Below are positions 32,703 to 42,384 of a stretch of 64,000 nucleotides of DNA, in pieces; the stretch's first letter is position 1, and every line of letters starts with the position of its first letter. The notes beneath the pieces were generated by a model, which was not told the DNA's origin, made no database searches, and was given only the letters and a program-made list of their open reading frames with translations. The stretch comes from Pollenia angustigena (taxonomy: Eukaryota; Arthropoda; Insecta; Diptera; Polleniidae): assembly GCA_930367215.1 (NCBI GenBank), contig OV884057.1, positions 112,633,284 through 112,697,283 on the forward strand, read 5' to 3'. The position numbers and the translations under genes were made by a program.

Positions 32703-32820
32703 CCTCTTGATTTATGTCCCATATTACAATGCGAGCATTTAATTTTGCAAAGCTTAAAGCTATTAGACGTCCTACTCCTCCACCACCTCCAGTGATTAAA
32801 ACAACTTGCCCCGAAACATC
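32703..32820 (-). CDS. Short-chain dehydrogenase/reductase, exon 2
   Basis: The minus strand 'ttgttttgcag' (acceptor AG at 32822-32821) precedes an exon reading [18 protein letters not shown], then [12 protein letters not shown] and IVIWDINQE. This is the start of the SDR Rossmann fold: TGGGGGVG fits TGxxxGxG, and the Asp in IVIWD at the end of strand beta-2 predicts NAD(H) preference. The probable donor is G|GTAAAG (GT at 32702-32701), giving a 118-bp exon that ends in phase 1. Without splicing, the frame reads 18 further codons to a stop near 32649. It resembles insect proteins of the epidermal retinol dehydrogenase 2 / 17-beta-HSD 11/13 group. The YxxxK active site would be in later exons, not found here. 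Confidence 0.85.
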
Positions 32821-32889
32821 CTGCAAAACAAGAATATAAATTCAATATTAAACTTTACATATTTATAAAAAAAACAACAACAGCATGGA

Positions 32890-33400
32890 ATTTTATGAAA
32901 AAATTAGGGATTTTCGTGGTTTTTTGGGCATATCTCAGCCATTTATTGACCGATCTGCGTTTTTTACACATAACAAATGGTAATATTCTTCTTAAACACA
33001 TCGGTTAATAAATCTGCCAAAATGGCTACAAAATGGTTAAGTAAAAAACATAACAACTTTTACAAAAACTAAAACTTCAAAGCTGTAATATGACCTATGG
33101 ATACGTTTTATATATCAAAAGATCGGAAATTTGAACACATTGCTGAACATTTTGGAAAATTCGTTTCAGAGACAAACGAGTTATGACAACAAAAATTTTT
33201 TTTAAATACCTTTTTTCGGGAACCATATCTCAAATGAGTTAAAAAATGGCCGAGTTATTACCAAAATATGTACAGATATCCCAAAAACTACACTTTTTAT
33301 ACCCTTCACCGAAGGTAAAGGTACAATTTCAACAATATTGATCTTAGACCCTATAAAGTATATTCTGGGTCCTTATGAAAAGCGAAGTTGATTTGACGAC
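32890..33400 (-). repeat. TATACCC-family repeat, inverted copy
   Basis: 'tttatacccttcaccgaagg' (33297-33316) is the reverse complement of the element end at 22870. The GGTCTAAGATCAATATTG-like and GGGTCC/AAAGCGAAG block follows. Leftward it resembles the ~490-bp module of 21880-22880. It lies in the SDR intron, about 70 bp upstream of exon 2. Confidence 0.6.
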
Positions 33401-33548
33401 GACTAAATGAGTATCCAATTTTTTGGTTTTGAGCTATTCTACATATCAGTTTATTCAGTTATTGTATTTTCTAATAATGTTCGAAGACTGCAAGGCGCAT
33501 TTACTGAATTTGCCTTGGAAGACTGTTAACTTGCGGAATATTGTCAGA

Positions 33549-33664
33549 CTATCACCCTTATCGTGGTTGTCGAATTTAAAATACGCCTGTGACTGTTTGG
33601 TAATATATTAAAGGATATAAGTTTGCGTTCTCTTTAATCTTTCACCACAGATAAGGGTGATTGT
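33549..33664. repeat. Short inverted element, ATCACCCTTATC ends
   Basis: ACTATCACCCTTATC (33549) pairs with GATAAGGGTGATTGT (ends 33664). The interior 'ttaaaatacgcct' and 'attaaag' matches the palindrome at 24481-24610. Confidence 0.6.
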
Positions 33665-34137
33665 AGCAGCGGCTCTGCTTGTGGATTTTGTGTTTTCTTC
33701 GAAGTTACACTAAATTTGTATAAAAATGATTTAATTTTCACAAAAATTAATAAAAGTAAGAAAACAATTTTGAAACTTAAAATAACAAACCCAATAAAAA
33801 ATGGAGTTTCCAAGGAAGAATGTTTGTAACCCTGCGGCCACACGTTCAAGTTGTTCTTGATAGTGTTTTACATATACTGCTTGTCAAAATTTACATAAAT
33901 TGAAAGCTGTGACGTAGGCTGCACTCAATTTGTAAGCAATTTACATCCAAGATGTCAACAACAACAGAGACAAACTTGTACTCAGCTGTTAAATTGAAGT
34001 AAATTGCCAAGCAAATGGAAGGGTGAAATTGAAAGCCATCTCGTGGTCAATTTAAAAAGTGTGAGTGTGTTAGTAAAAAACTGAGAGTGTATTGCAAATT
34101 GAAAGGAATTGAACGGCAAAATTTGACCAAGTAAGTT
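33665..34137. other. Intron spacer
   Basis: No gene or clear repeat recognised. Confidence 0.4.
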
Positions 34138-34273
34138 CCGGTTCACACACGTCAAGTTTGACTCGTCAAGTCTTGAGTTTTTAGGAAAGAGGGGAAAAGA
34201 AATGGCCTTCTCTTTTCCCTTCTCTCCTAAAAGATCAAGACTTGACAAGTCAAACTTGACGTGTGTGAACCGG
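34138..34273. mobile_element. 136-bp foldback MITE, CCGGTTCACACACGTCAAG ends
   Basis: Nearly the whole length is self-complementary: CCGGTTCACACACGTCAAGT at the left, and the same inverted at the right, ending 34273. A CT-rich loop 'ttcccttctctcctaaaag' is shared with the copy at 35655-35770. Confidence 0.85.
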
Positions 34274-34299
34274 CTCTAAGAGATAAATGTAAGAGTTTC

Positions 34300-34632
34300 G
34301 CTAACCATCTCGCTTACGGAAGGCCTGAATTTTATATGGTGAGTTCCCACTTTCAAGCAATAAATTTTTGACGCAAAAAGCGCTTTATTCAACGCATATA
34401 AAAACTGGTGAGTGTAGCTATCCTTTACACACTCCATGTTTTGTTAGTTATTTTCTAGTATTCTCCATGATAAACCTGCTTTTATATTTTTTTTATAAAA
34501 TTTGCTTATAGTTCGTTCACTTAAATACTTTACTGCATCTCTGTATATCTTATTGCCTAGCACGTACATGTGCGCTTATTTTTTTAAATGTACTTTTAGT
34601 GCTTCGCAAGATAATTCATTGGGTACATAACT
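34300..34632 (-). repeat. Dispersed repeat, inverted copy of 27236-27510
   Basis: See 27236. Matching blocks run from 'cttacggaaggcctgaattt' to 'attcattgggtaca'. Confidence 0.6.
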
Positions 34633-35156
34633 TAGCAATCACAGAACATTTAAGCGCATAATAAACCTCACAAATGGCTTGGAAAACATGTCAAAATTTT
34701 ACGTTTGTACAAAAGTTTTGTGTTGTTAATTGGGGTGTTTGCTTTTTGGACAAACATTTGAAGCAATGTTCGCAGAAATATTAAACATTTTTAATATTTG
34801 GCAGCCATGTTGGATATTTGTCAAACTTTTTGTGGCGTCTTATGGTAAATGTATTCAATTCAATTAATTTTTAATATTAAATTAAATTTTTTAGTAGTAT
34901 TCTTGCCACAAAACTGCTCGTTGTTTAAATCACTTTTTACTTTAAATTTTTTGCCTTTTTGGTATAATTTCTTCTCCGTTTTAAGCAAAAAGCAACAAAA
35001 TTGCCGCATTACTATTGGCATCTGCATTCATTGAAACCATAACAAAAATTAAAATTTATACTTGTACGGAGAAAATTTGTGTTGTTTATTGGCAAACCCC
35101 AAACGGAAACAATGTGTTTGTTTTTCAAGCATTTTGTGTGGTTTATTATGCCCTTT

Positions 35157-35483
35157 AAGCTGGAGGTCCATACCACGCGTTTTCGCCTCCACGCAGCGCA
35201 TGCTTTTCTAACCTTACTTGCGTTCTACGTTTCAAGTTACATGCAACGCTTTTTATGCAGCAGCAGCACAAGTAAAAATAAAATTTAATTTGTCAAAATC
35301 AGCTGATTTGTTCGAACGCTGCTTGTGACGCTTACAAAAGTAGAAAGTAAACCTACTTTTCGCCTCAAGGCGTCTACGCTTTTGTGCATGTAACTTACTA
35401 CGTATAACTACACAGATCCTACTTTTTTGACAACTGCGTATGCTGCGAAAAAGCAAGTAACGCGTGGTGTGGACCTCCAGCTT
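35157..35483. mobile_element. MITE, AAGCTGGAGGTCCA ends, 327 bp
   Basis: AAGCTGGAGGTCCATACCACG at the left is inverted at the right as 'cgtggtgtggacctccagctt'. Internal CGCCTC, GTAACTTG and ATGCAACGC motifs appear in both orientations. A fragment is at 20840-20915. No duplication could be fixed. Confidence 0.8.
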
Positions 35484-35654
35484 TAGTCACTTCCACAATT
35501 GTAATTTATTATTGCGACCTCTATTAATGATCTGCACACGTTTAAAGAAAAACTCATTTGGCAACGTCATTTCGCAAGTATTTATACTCAATAACATTTA
35601 TCCAGAAAGCTCCAGAATGTTTCCGGTATGTTCGAGCTTTTACTATTTGATGTT

Positions 35655-35770
35655 AGTGCCGGTTCACACACGTCAAGTCTTAAGAATCCTCTCATCCTCA
35701 TCCTCTTTTCCCTTCTCTCCTAAAAGTTCAAGACTTGACGAGTCACACTTGACGTGTGTTAACCGGCACT
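35655..35770. mobile_element. 116-bp foldback MITE, second copy
   Basis: AGTGCCGGTTCACACACGTC is inverted at 35752-35770. Same family and loop as 34138-34273. Confidence 0.85.
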
Positions 35771-36449
35771 TGACGACTGATACATTGATTATGTTATGAA
35801 TTTTAAACTTAACGTCTACTATTTTATTAACGACATCTATGGTTAAATTGTCCTGTAGCCTTTTTAACGGACTTTTTAACATCATCTAGAGCAGGGCTGT
35901 CTGATGTGGCGATGCAATGTTTTGTTTGGCGACATAGCGATTTTTTTTGGCGAAATTAAAAAAAGTTGGCGATTTTTTTTGGCGATTTCTAAAAGGCGTT
36001 TTATATTTTTTTATATTTATATGAAAAAATTTATGAGCACTGACTAAGTTTTTTCTTGTAATTTTTAACAAATTTTAAAATCGCAATATGAATGCGATTT
36101 TTTTAGGTGATAAATTGATAATATTGCCAGATACATTAGATTGAAAACATTAAAAAATTGTTTCCATAGAAATTTTAAATAAGCTTTTTAAGCTTTCTTA
36201 AGCACATTTTCCTTTTAAAAAAATAGCAATCATCGGATCTTTGCCGAAAAACTTATTTTGCAAAATAAATTTTAAAAACTGAATTTTTTTTTTTTTTTTT
36301 TTTTATACATTATTTATTTATTGAATCTTCATATATTTAATATGAACTAACAATAATTAATCAAATCTTATCCTAATACTTTATTTATGTCCTGCCAGTG
36401 CCAGACAAAAATTTACTTCATCACGGGTTCTGTTCACTTATATAGGTGT

Positions 36450-39122
36450 TTATCGCTCATCTAGTTGGGTAAGTGCTGCAGTGTCTCTTCTCCTTAAGCG
36501 AGTGTGACCGCCATGATTTAAAATATTTCGAGCTAAAGGATTTGGGTGTTGTTCAAGTCTTTTTAAATATTTTACAGCATATTTTGTAATCATAGTTTTT
36601 ACTAATGGCACGTTGAGATCCTTATGAATGTTTGAGTTTTTAACATACCAGGGGGCGGCTGTGATTATTCGAAGAAGTTTATTTTGGCGCCTTTGAATTT
36701 TTTCGATATTAGAGGCCGAGCCAGTGCCCCATAGTTGAATACCGTAGCACCAGATAGGCTTTAAGATAGAGTTGTAAAGTAGAAGCTTGCAATCGAGACT
36801 AAGAACAGAATCTCTTCCAATAAGCCAATGAATTTGGATGGCTTTTAGTTTCATTTGAGTTAATTTTGCCTCTATATGGCATTTCCACGTTAATCGCCGA
36901 TCCAGATGTATACCGAGATATTTTACATGCGAATGTTGAGGAATAATTTGATTATTGATTGTAATAGGCGGGCAAGATTCCCGGCGCAGGGTGAATGTTA
37001 TATGTTCGCATTTTTGCTCATTGACCATTATCATCCATTGTCTTAGCCATATTTCTAGTTGAAATATATGAAGTTGTAGATAACGAGATGCTTCATAACG
37101 GTTTTCGTGGACGCTTAGAAAAGCTGTATCGTCTGCAAATGTTGAAGTTTGGGTGTAGTTGTTTGTTGGCATGTCCGAAGTATAAATTAAGTATAATAGA
37201 GGGCCCAGGATGCTGCCCTGTGGGACTCCAGCGCCAATTGGCTGAGGTGAACTTAAGAAATTTCCTTCTTTAATAATAAATTGACGACCGACTAAGTAGC
37301 TTTCTAACAGTTTGTGTGTGTTTGCTGGTAAATTTTGCTTCAATTTGTGTAATAAGCCTTCATGCCAGACTTTGTCAAAAGCTTGCGAAACATCGATGAA
37401 GAGTGCTGAGCAATATTTTTTTTCTTCAAATGTTTTTCTTATGACATTTACTATTCGATGAGTTTGTTCAATTGTGCTGTGTTTTCTTCTAAATCCGAAT
37501 TGATGGTTTGGAATACATCTATTTTCACTTAAAATTGGTGTTAATTTTGAAACTAATAATTTCTCAAACAGCTTTGACATATTTGATAATAAGCTAATAG
37601 GCCTATAGGACTCAACTTTTGTATGATCTTTGCCTGGCTTTGGTATCATGTTAACTAAGGAAACCTTCCATTTTTGAGGATAGTATTCAAGTCGTAAAAT
37701 AGCGTTAAAAATAAAAAGAATAATTTTCTTACCTACGCGAGGTAGCTCTAATAGCATTTTATTGCTGATCTTATCAACGCCAGGTGCCTTCTTAGTGTTT
37801 AATTCACAAATAACCTTTTCGATTTCTCTTATCTCAAATCTTAGGGGAATAGCTGCTCTAGCAGCAACAGGTGGTAAATCGACCGCAATATTGTGAGATA
37901 TATTAGGTGTAAATACGTTTTTCAAGTCACTTACAAACAGATTTCCTTTTTCAACATCATTTCTTGCCCAACTTCCATTCAAGTTTCTTAATGGTGGTTT
38001 AGAGACAACTGGCCTTTTGAGATTTCTAGCTGCACGCCATAATGAGTAGTCCGATTGTGGAGTTGCATCAAGTTCCTTAAGATATTTTTCCAGAGAAGCC
38101 GTTTTCTGAGTCTGCAATAACTTTCTTAATCTTTTTGTACACTCTTTTAGCAAGTTCTTAAGTTGAGGGGATCTGTGCAATTGCCACTCTCTTCGTGCCC
38201 TCCTTTTTTCAGACAAGAGACGCTCGACATCTGTGGAATATATTTTAATAGTTTTTGTTTTTTTGGGGGCAATATTGGAATGTTGAACAGCTAGTTTCAG
38301 AAAACTGTCAAAATTATCAATAGAACGATCTACATACTCCGGTGTACTGAGCGGAATATTTTCTGTGCAATGGGCACTGAGATATTTTTTATATTTTAAC
38401 CAATTTATTTGTGTGGCTGACGTCGCTAGGTAACCAGTCAGAGATACAATTCTATTGGGGTTCATTATAGTAACAATTGTAGGTGTGTGGTCGGAAGATA
38501 ATTCTAGGGAAGCTTCAACGTGAATCGTTTCTGTGGGGATGTTTTTAACCACGCCAAAATCGATGACATCTGGAATTTTTTGCGGATCAGCAGGCCAATA
38601 TGTTGGTTGGCCGCTCGCGACAACATTTAAATTCATTTTAGAGATTGTATTAAACAAAACACGACCCTTTGGTGTTATTAGTCGTGACCCCCAGAAGGTA
38701 TGTTTAGCGTTATAATCGCCAGCGGCCAGGAAACAGGGTCCTAGTGATTTATAATATTCACAATATTGGCTTTCTGATATTGAAAATCTAGGTGGAGAGT
38801 ATAAAGATGAGATTACAATGCTACGATTCAGCTCTTCAACACAAATGTTCGTTGCTTGGAGATAATCCTCACGATGATCACCCATTAGGTAGTGTTTGAC
38901 TCGATTTTTTATCAAAATGGCAGAACCTCCACAAGCTCTATCTCGAGGGTCCTTGGTATCATATAGTATATAACCATTGATTTTAAACGTATTTCTTGAG
39001 GTCAAATGAGTTTCAGAAACCATCATGACATCAATTTGTTTATTTTTAAGAAAGTAGTCTAATTCATTTTTATGTTGGCGGATGCCGTTCGCGTTCCAAA
39101 AACAGATTTTTAAACAGTTCAT
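36450..39122 (-). CDS. Jockey-type ORF2: AP endonuclease plus reverse transcriptase
   Basis: 890 codons with no stop. Residues 1-225 are an APE-type endonuclease: WNANG (10-14), SETHL (36-40), GDYNAKH (135-141) and SDH (210-212). Residues about 430-700 are the RT: SYRPISLLSNMSKLFEKL, FGFRRKHSTIEQTHR, FIDVSQAFDKVWHEG, GVPQGSILGPLLY, and FADD at 662-665 (catalytic pair, with the F typical of jockey). The C-terminus (QLWGTG, PWYVKNSN, HKDLNVPL) is shared with the other copies here. The start ATG overlaps the ORF1 stop as ATGA, so translation is probably by termination-reinitiation. It nicks target DNA and copies its RNA in the nucleus. Confidence 0.93.
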   Translation of the reverse strand: MNCLKICFWNANGIRQHKNELDYFLKNKQIDVMMVSETHLTSRNTFKINGYILYDTKDPRDRACGGSAILIKNRVKHYLMGDHREDYLQATNICVEELNRSIVISSLYSPPRFSISESQYCEYYKSLGPCFLAAGDYNAKHTFWGSRLITPKGRVLFNTISKMNLNVVASGQPTYWPADPQKIPDVIDFGVVKNIPTETIHVEASLELSSDHTPTIVTIMNPNRIVSLTGYLATSATQINWLKYKKYLSAHCTENIPLSTPEYVDRSIDNFDSFLKLAVQHSNIAPKKTKTIKIYSTDVERLLSEKRRARREWQLHRSPQLKNLLKECTKRLRKLLQTQKTASLEKYLKELDATPQSDYSLWRAARNLKRPVVSKPPLRNLNGSWARNDVEKGNLFVSDLKNVFTPNISHNIAVDLPPVAARAAIPLRFEIREIEKVICELNTKKAPGVDKISNKMLLELPRVGKKIILFIFNAILRLEYYPQKWKVSLVNMIPKPGKDHTKVESYRPISLLSNMSKLFEKLLVSKLTPILSENRCIPNHQFGFRRKHSTIEQTHRIVNVIRKTFEEKKYCSALFIDVSQAFDKVWHEGLLHKLKQNLPANTHKLLESYLVGRQFIIKEGNFLSSPQPIGAGVPQGSILGPLLYLIYTSDMPTNNYTQTSTFADDTAFLSVHENRYEASRYLQLHIFQLEIWLRQWMIMVNEQKCEHITFTLRRESCPPITINNQIIPQHSHVKYLGIHLDRRLTWKCHIEAKLTQMKLKAIQIHWLIGRDSVLSLDCKLLLYNSILKPIWCYGIQLWGTGSASNIEKIQRRQNKLLRIITAAPWYVKNSNIHKDLNVPLVKTMITKYAVKYLKRLEQHPNPLARNILNHGGHTRLRRRDTAALTQLDER

Positions 39123-40624
39123 GGCTTGTTAAGTACAGATTGCAATAACATCGATTGCATTCTAAGAATTTCCTGCATCATATTACCCATTGTGTTCGTA
39201 AAATTAGTTACTGTTTGCACTAATGTTTCCATGGTTTGTTCTAGACGACTTAAATTTGAAACTGGAGTTTCATCATTACTTGGCGCAGCACCTTGCATTG
39301 GCACATGGTTTGATTTTACGACGTTAGCATAAGAGGTTCTGTTATTACTAGGCTGCGGAGCCTGAATGTCACCAGTGCTTACTTGATTTGTTACCTGCAT
39401 TTGAGGGGGATTAGTTTTCGGTCCAACTGACTGCTTGACGATGGTATATACAGGGCATCCTCTATAATTGGCAGTGTGATTACCGCCACAGTTGCTACAT
39501 TTTTTTACGTTGGGGTCGGTTTTAGATTTATCGCAAAGATCTGTACCATGTAATTCACCACATACTACGCAAACAGGGGGTAAATAGCAGTAGGCCTTAG
39601 CATGACCATATTCTTGACAGTTTAAACATTGAACGGGCCCATTTCTTTTGTGTGGCTCTTCTATAGTTACTCTTCTATAGAGAATATATTTCAAATTGTA
39701 AATAGGGTGCGTTTCATTTTTTTTAAGCTTTACGTCGCCGGGTTCAAACTCCACTCGAAAAAGTGGTTGGGGGATTTTTTCTCTATTTTTAATATTTACT
39801 TCATGTTTTATTTTGAAGCCTTTTTCTTCGAGGAATGTTTTTACCTCTTCTGGGTCCACACATGAGTCAATTCCCTTAATCACTACCTGGAGACCTTTAC
39901 TGCTTTTCAGTTGGTATGTATAAAAGTTTTTTTTGAGTGCTTCAAATTTGTTTATAATTTTGCGAAAATCATTCTCATTATTGACTTGTATTTTTGTCTC
40001 GTTTATACTACCACGCTTGATAGCAGCTACGTAAAACGAGTTTTCACCTATCACCGATATCAAACTCTTTATTAGCTCATTTGAGTTTTGCTCCCTAAGA
40101 TATATCGGGGGAGGCTTGGACGATTTTATGACGTTTGGTGCTTCAGAGGATTCATCCTCCAGAATTGCAAAACGATTTTGAGAATTTATTTTATCAAAAG
40201 ATGGTACTTTTGAGGCCGAAGCAACTGCTGCAGAGGTAGGGCTGCGACCCCGTTTAAGCACTGTTATGTACCTGTCCATACCAACTTGTACTTGAGGCTT
40301 TTGACAACTTTTTACTTGAGATTTTTCCATGTCTTCTGTGTTTGAATTCATGGTATCATTTTTTGTAACTAAGATTGTTTTTGCCGTTGCGGCAACACTT
40401 GCAGGCACTAGCGAGAGATTAATACTTCTTAAAGTATCAGCATCAACCGTCTTTGTAAAGACTGAGGGCGAAAGGGAACGTGTTCTAACAATTGGTTTAG
40501 CCGTTAGGTAGTTAATATTGTTTTGTTTTGTTTTGTTTATTTCAGTATTGCATTCTTTAGCACTAACTGTAACGTATGCATTTCTTTCGTCTATTTTTAT
40601 TGTTGTTACATTGTGACTACTCAT
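39119..40624 (-). CDS. Jockey-type ORF1: Gag-like RNA-binding protein
   Basis: 501 codons. The N-terminal 190 residues are low-complexity. A PRE_C2HC-type domain covers about 233-318 (FYTYQLKSSKGLQVVIKGI, EEVKTFLEEKGF). Three zinc knuckles follow at 333-390: CLNCQEYGHAKAYC, CVVCGELHGTDLC and CSNCGGNHTANYRGC. The C-terminal tail is predicted to be amphipathic helical and Met-rich (MMQEILRMQSMLLQSVL). In jockey-clade elements this protein binds the element RNA and helps nuclear targeting. The ATG at 40624 is the first in frame. Confidence 0.92.
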   Translation of the reverse strand: MSSHNVTTIKIDERNAYVTVSAKECNTEINKTKQNNINYLTAKPIVRTRSLSPSVFTKTVDADTLRSINLSLVPASVAATAKTILVTKNDTMNSNTEDMEKSQVKSCQKPQVQVGMDRYITVLKRGRSPTSAAVASASKVPSFDKINSQNRFAILEDESSEAPNVIKSSKPPPIYLREQNSNELIKSLISVIGENSFYVAAIKRGSINETKIQVNNENDFRKIINKFEALKKNFYTYQLKSSKGLQVVIKGIDSCVDPEEVKTFLEEKGFKIKHEVNIKNREKIPQPLFRVEFEPGDVKLKKNETHPIYNLKYILYRRVTIEEPHKRNGPVQCLNCQEYGHAKAYCYLPPVCVVCGELHGTDLCDKSKTDPNVKKCSNCGGNHTANYRGCPVYTIVKQSVGPKTNPPQMQVTNQVSTGDIQAPQPSNNRTSYANVVKSNHVPMQGAAPSNDETPVSNLSRLEQTMETLVQTVTNFTNTMGNMMQEILRMQSMLLQSVLNKP

Positions 40625-40909
40625 ACAAAAAGTTGTTTTTGTTTTTCACCGTTTTGCTGTGCTTTTTTTTTATTATTTATTGTATTTACACCAAAATTAA
40701 GAATTTTAAACTAAATGTTTTTTTTCAGTATATGTATACATACATATGTATGTATTTATACATATATATTTTTATTAACTTTTCGTTTTTGATAATTGTT
40801 CACTTTTATGTTAAGAATTTATTTAAAAAATGCGTCCATTTGCTAAATTGTTATATTAAAAAAATCAAATGTAATTAATAATTTAAATTGTATGCGGGGT
40901 TAAGAATAC

Positions 40910-40946
40910 GCGTCTGTATCACAACAAAGCACAAACCGAACTGTGA
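40910..40946 (-). promoter_or_regulatory. Internal LINE promoter: initiator and DPE
   Basis: At the inferred 5' end the minus strand reads TCACAGTTCGG. Taking the A at 40942 as +1, AGACGC lies at exactly +28 to +33, matching the downstream promoter element RGWYVT with one mismatch at the end. Jockey-clade LINEs are known to use such TATA-less Inr/DPE promoters within the first 40 bases. Confidence 0.6.
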
Positions 40947-41082
40947 ATTTGATTGATTTTATATGAAATGGGATTTTTAAAATAAATAAATAATAATGTA
41001 TGCTGGGTAGTATTCAAAAATAGTTGGATTAAAAGCAAAAGAAAATCAGAAAATGTTATTTAGTTTTGACCTTTCTTTTAAT

Positions 41083-41248
41083 AATTATTTTTAATTGTTT
41101 AAGCTTAAGGTCTTTTTATTTATAAAATATTATATTTATTAATTTTCCTGACGATCCTAACTAAAGGTTAGCGAAATATCGATTGAAATAAATACATAAA
41201 ATATTTTATAAATAAAAAGACCTCAAGCTTAAACAATTAAAAATAATT
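41083..41248. repeat. Palindrome, ~50-bp arms
   Basis: AATTATTTTTAATTGTTTAA plus GCTTAAGGTCTTTTTATTTA (41083-41131) is inverted at 41196-41248 with one or two mismatches; the loop is about 65 bp. Confidence 0.85.
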
Positions 41249-41250
41249 AA

Positions 41251-41479
41251 GACCATATTTACATTATGCAATTAACGCCGCAACTTGCGAAACTTGCCGC
41301 AACTTTCGCATGCAACTTTTTGTTTGTTAGCAAGAGGTGTAGGGAAGAAAACGGGGCTGAAAAAGTTGAAAAAATGCTTCAAAAAAATTTAAATGTAAAT
41401 GTGAAAAGAGTTTCGTAGAAACTACTTTAAAAGAAAAAAAAAAAAACTCGGCGTTAATTGCATAGATGTAAATGCGGTC
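41251..41479. mobile_element. MITE, GACCATATTTACATTATGC ends, TAA duplication
   Basis: GACC-ATTTACAT-ATGCAATTAACGCCG ends are inverted over about 30 bp (41251-41280, 41449-41479) and flanked by TAA (41248-41250, 41480-41482). A 3-bp TAA target suggests PIF/Harbinger. Length 229 bp. Confidence 0.7.
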
Positions 41480-42384
41480 TAAGTTTAAAAAATTTTTAAA
41501 AAAAGTTGCATTGATATCAAGTTCTTTATAATAGCATCAAGTGTATTTTTCAATGTGGAGTGCAGAGCGAAAAAATCGCAGTTTTTTTTTACACATTTTG
41601 ACTCGATTTTGATAAAATATAAAAAAAAAAATTAAATATTCACTTGAAATCTTTTAAAACCCTGATTTTATATAGAATCGAAAACGAATCTGAGAATGAA
41701 GGTAATGTTAAAAAATTACTCGTTTAGAAGACTGAGTTGACTTTAGTTAAGTATTCCAGTTCAATTCCAAATATCCAATTTCAATTCACCTTTTAAGACA
41801 TTTATCCTTTGCTTCAAATAAATAAAAAATTTTACCATATTCGGACTTATATTCACAAAGAAAATCACTCCTATAAAAACCGATTTTTTTGCTTCAAACT
41901 CTAATTTTGCATACTTGATGAAATTAATCTTTTTGCTAAACTTAATAAACTGATCTCATAAGTTATATGTTTTAGGATAATCAGTCTTCTTATGACAATT
42001 GCACAATTTAAAATCACAAAACGCCAGATTTCTTAAGGTGTTCCGAAACTCGTCCGTTTTGCTTGCGATCTACCATAGTTTCTTACAAAAATTCTAGTTC
42101 CCTTAAGAAAACTTTTGCAATTTGAAGTCGCCAAACTTCTTCCGAAACAGAAACACAAATGTTAAGCGTTGTTCGATTGTCTACTATAATATAAACAAAC
42201 TACTAGAAAAAGGCTAAATATGGAAACACTTGCATGATATTTTTATATATAACTTTTATTTGGCGATTTTTGTCGAATTTTTTTTACTAAAAATTTAAGA
42301 AAATAAATTTTTGGCAATTTTTGGCGATTTTTTGTATGCCATTTGACGATGAAGGTGAAAAAATCTGACAACCCTGATCTAGAG

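Larger units (their letters stand above)
36287..40943 (-). mobile_element. Full-length jockey-type non-LTR retrotransposon with both ORFs open
   Basis: Minus strand: 5' end near 40943, ORF1 40624-39119, ORF2 39122-36450, and a 3' UTR with AATAAA ending in a poly-A tract (T run on the plus strand, 36284-36304). TGAATTT at 36280-36286 and at 40944-40950 is a candidate 7-bp duplication, partly obscured by the A tail. Intact ORFs and a promoter-like 5' end suggest that it could be, or recently was, autonomous. Confidence 0.85.
35892..42376. mobile_element. hAT-type element, 8-bp duplication ATCTAGAG, carrying a jockey-type LINE
   Basis: CAGGGCTGTCTGAT (35892) pairs with ATCTGACAACCCTG (ends 42376). 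ATCTAGAG flanks both (35884-35891, 42377-42384). 'TTGGCGATTTTT' and related TGGCGA motifs repeat subterminally at both ends. No transposase. With the LINE at 36287-40943 removed, it is about 1.8 kb. It also holds a palindrome (41083-41248) and a small MITE (41251-41479). Located in intron 1 of the SDR gene. Confidence 0.85.

Noticed and set aside
40523..40878. Plus-strand ORFs upstream of the jockey-type LINE
   Set aside because: They overlap ORF1 antisense and the AT-rich 5' UTR; Phe/Leu/Ile-rich with no domain.
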